Source: BPGX01 sp037447455 (lineage in GTDB: Bacteria > Bacteroidota > Bacteroidia > B-17B0 > Aurantibacillaceae). From it: a stretch of DNA of 64,000 nt. The translations under genes and the position numbers were made by a program. A model generated the notes under the pieces. That model was given only the letters and a program-made list of their open reading frames with translations, ran no database searches and was not told the DNA's origin. The DNA is taken from positions 1 through 64,000 of the forward strand of contig JBBIGQ010000013.1 in the NCBI GenBank assembly GCA_037447455.1, read 5' to 3'. Shown here in pieces: positions 62,524 through 64,000 of this stretch (within the stretch, counting starts at the first letter, position 1; every line of letters starts with the position of its first letter).

Positions 62524-64000
62524 ATGAAACATAAGTTAAAGATATTGTTCGTTTTTTTTTCAGTTGTTTTTTTTTCTTTGAGTGCACAAGAAAAATTTAA
62601 TGTTATACAAAATATTAATGGTAAAAATTATTATGTTCACGAGGTTAAAAAAGGAGAGAGTTTATATGGTATTTCAAAGCAGTATGGAATAGATATAGAA
62701 ACATTATTGCTTGAGAATCCATCTATAAAGGAAAGCGGATTAAAAGCGGGTTACAAGGTGCTTATTCCGGTAAAAGAAAGTCGTTCACAAGTAGTGTTAG
62801 ATACAGTCAATTATACTTATCACAGAGTGTTGAGAAAGCAAACAGTTTATTCAATATGTAAGGAATACGGAATTAATCAGGAGAAGTTTTATGAATGGAA
62901 TCCAGATGCAAAAAATGGATTGAAAGAAAATGATTGGGTGATTGTTGGTAAAAAAAATGCTCAGCCCCTGCCACCTAATGGTAATATACAGGAAATAAAA
63001 TCCGCTATTGACGCAAAGATAGAGGTGATAAAAAAACAATATGAAAAGAAAAAAGAGTATACGGTTTTAATGCTGTTACCTTTTGGGGCGAATAAAGTGG
63101 AGGAATTGCTACTTGAAGACATGGTAAAAACAGGACAAAGTTTTCCATCTATGGGTTCTATGATGGTTGATTTTTTTAAAGGTTTTGAATATGTAAGAGA
63201 TTCATTGGTAGCGGATAGTTTTCGGATAAATTTGTTACCACTGGAACTCAATGAAAATGATTCATTGAAGGTAAGGCAAATGGTTGGTTTAAGTGAGTAT
63301 GAGTCGGCTGATTTAATTGTAGGACCTGTATTTTCTTCATTAATCAAAGCAGAGATGCTTGCTGGTAAGGAGAAAAAGTTTCATATCATACCTTTTGTAG
63401 GGTATAATAAATTTTTGTTTAATCATCTGGAGTATTCGAAAACCACGCCTTCTGTATTTGTTGATATTGAGACCTTGGCAAAACATATTTTTGATTCATT
63501 GCGACCAAAGGGCAGAGTCGTTTTGCTGGCGGTTAATAACAATGGTGAAAAGGAGTATTCCAAAGAATTTAAGCGCTATTACAATGAGTTGATTTTAAAG
63601 AACGGCATGAAAGATACGGTTCGTACTTATAGAAGTGTAGCTGATTTTAAAAAAGCCGTGAAAGAGGGTGAAAACTATGTGGTAGTTTTATTGACGAATA
63701 ATCAGGTGATAGCCACAGATTATATTACACAACTCAGTATTATTTGTAAATCATCGCCCATTGTTTTGTGTGGATTTTACAAAACCTTATATTTTGACAA
63801 TTTAGATTTGGAATATCTTAATCAAATGCAGTTTACATTTACTTATTATCAAAACATTACAAGGATAAATTTGTATTCCAATTATTTAAGGAAGTATAAA
63901 GAGGAGTTTAATTCGGATCCTTCTTTGTTTTTTTATGAAGGAGTGGAGATTGCACAGTATTATTTTAATATAATTAAAAATTATGGGTTAAGCGGATTGT
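62524..64000 (+). CDS. LysM and periplasmic-binding-protein-like domain protein (partial, runs off the window)
   Basis: At least 492 aa visible; no stop before the window end. Signal peptide (ends SLSAQ), a LysM repeat (~38-80, VKKGESLYGISKQYGIDIET), a weaker second one (~98-140, VLRKQTVYSICKEYGINQEK), then from ~180 a type 1 periplasmic-binding fold (YTVLMLLPFG; ADLIVGPVFSSLIKAEMLAG; KGRVVLLAVNN). LysM holds peptidoglycan; LysM-PBP1 fusions like this are widespread in Bacteroidota and resemble LpoA-type envelope factors. Ligand unknown. Start chosen at the ATG at 62524, just after a -7 box TAACTTTG (62510-62517). Confidence 0.85.
   Translation, partial: MKHKLKILFVFFSVVFFSLSAQEKFNVIQNINGKNYYVHEVKKGESLYGISKQYGIDIETLLLENPSIKESGLKAGYKVLIPVKESRSQVVLDTVNYTYHRVLRKQTVYSICKEYGINQEKFYEWNPDAKNGLKENDWVIVGKKNAQPLPPNGNIQEIKSAIDAKIEVIKKQYEKKKEYTVLMLLPFGANKVEELLLEDMVKTGQSFPSMGSMMVDFFKGFEYVRDSLVADSFRINLLPLELNENDSLKVRQMVGLSEYESADLIVGPVFSSLIKAEMLAGKEKKFHIIPFVGYNKFLFNHLEYSKTTPSVFVDIETLAKHIFDSLRPKGRVVLLAVNNNGEKEYSKEFKRYYNELILKNGMKDTVRTYRSVADFKKAVKEGENYVVVLLTNNQVIATDYITQLSIICKSSPIVLCGFYKTLYFDNLDLEYLNQMQFTFTYYQNITRINLYSNYLRKYKEEFNSDPSLFFYEGVEIAQYYFNIIKNYGLSGL

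Overview
The window comes from an AT-rich chromosome of a Bacteroidota bacterium, probably Chitinophagia/Sphingobacteriia- or Flavobacteriia-like; I cannot place it more finely. The evidence is: promoters of the type TTG-N(17-23)-TAnnTTTG in front of many genes; a PKD protein with a type IX-secretion-like C-terminus; a DUF4270-type lipoprotein; a DUF2027/Smr protein; the coaX-outer membrane protein and uppS-bamA neighbourhoods; signal peptides ending in AQ/SQ; and lipoproteins of the form SCKK. I see no phage, IS, transposase, CRISPR or rRNA. Coding density is high and many neighbours overlap or share stop codons.

Layout. 1-273: a 53-bp sequence present twice, then the promoter region of a NagZ-like/serine-hydrolase fusion (274-3234). 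3231-8352: holA and an aldehyde dehydrogenase (minus), divergent from a sodium/solute symporter and an ACMSD-like decarboxylase. 8376-8449: tRNA with anticodon CAT. 8485-9025: a decayed RelE-type toxin-antitoxin pair with its promoter and a candidate operator still recognisable. 9120-13391: a basic secreted protein, an amidohydrolase-like protein, a conserved exported protein and homogentisate dioxygenase. 13657-17367: uppS, bamA and a GroES-like gene (minus). 17474-22590: PKD surface protein, thioesterase, DUF2027/Smr, guanylate kinase.

22695-29479: cytochrome oxidase subunits II and I, followed by what looks like a copper-handling operon: a small membrane protein with a CxGKC motif, an MbnP-like lipoprotein, an MbnH-like di-haem protein, a small lipoprotein and an outer-membrane barrel with a CxxCGC N-terminus. 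29718-34391: EnvC-like factor, rsgA, outer membrane protein, coaX, tRNA-Phe. 34483-36693 and 45421-48459: two SpoIIE-type phosphatases with different sensor halves. 36694-40165 and 48503-52448: two halves of a sugar-modification set (glycosyltransferase, GNAT, SpsF-like; then class III aminotransferase, SDR, NeuB-like synthase, methyltransferase) that together could make and activate a nonulosonate-like sugar. Between them lie an RRM protein, TatD, a START-like protein with a histone-like tail, and uvrA.

52454-64000: MlaFE-like ABC pair, a tiny cysteine-ending lipoprotein, a frameshifted small barrel gene, an HTH protein, a DUF4270-type lipoprotein, YqgE, a TolB-like propeller, a dolichol-phosphate-mannose-synthase-like enzyme, topoisomerase IV subunit A, and a LysM/periplasmic-binding protein cut by the window end.

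Most of the window is ordinary core genome. The parts that deserve attention are the copper operon beside the terminal oxidase, the split sugar cluster, the decayed toxin-antitoxin locus, and several small or broken genes.
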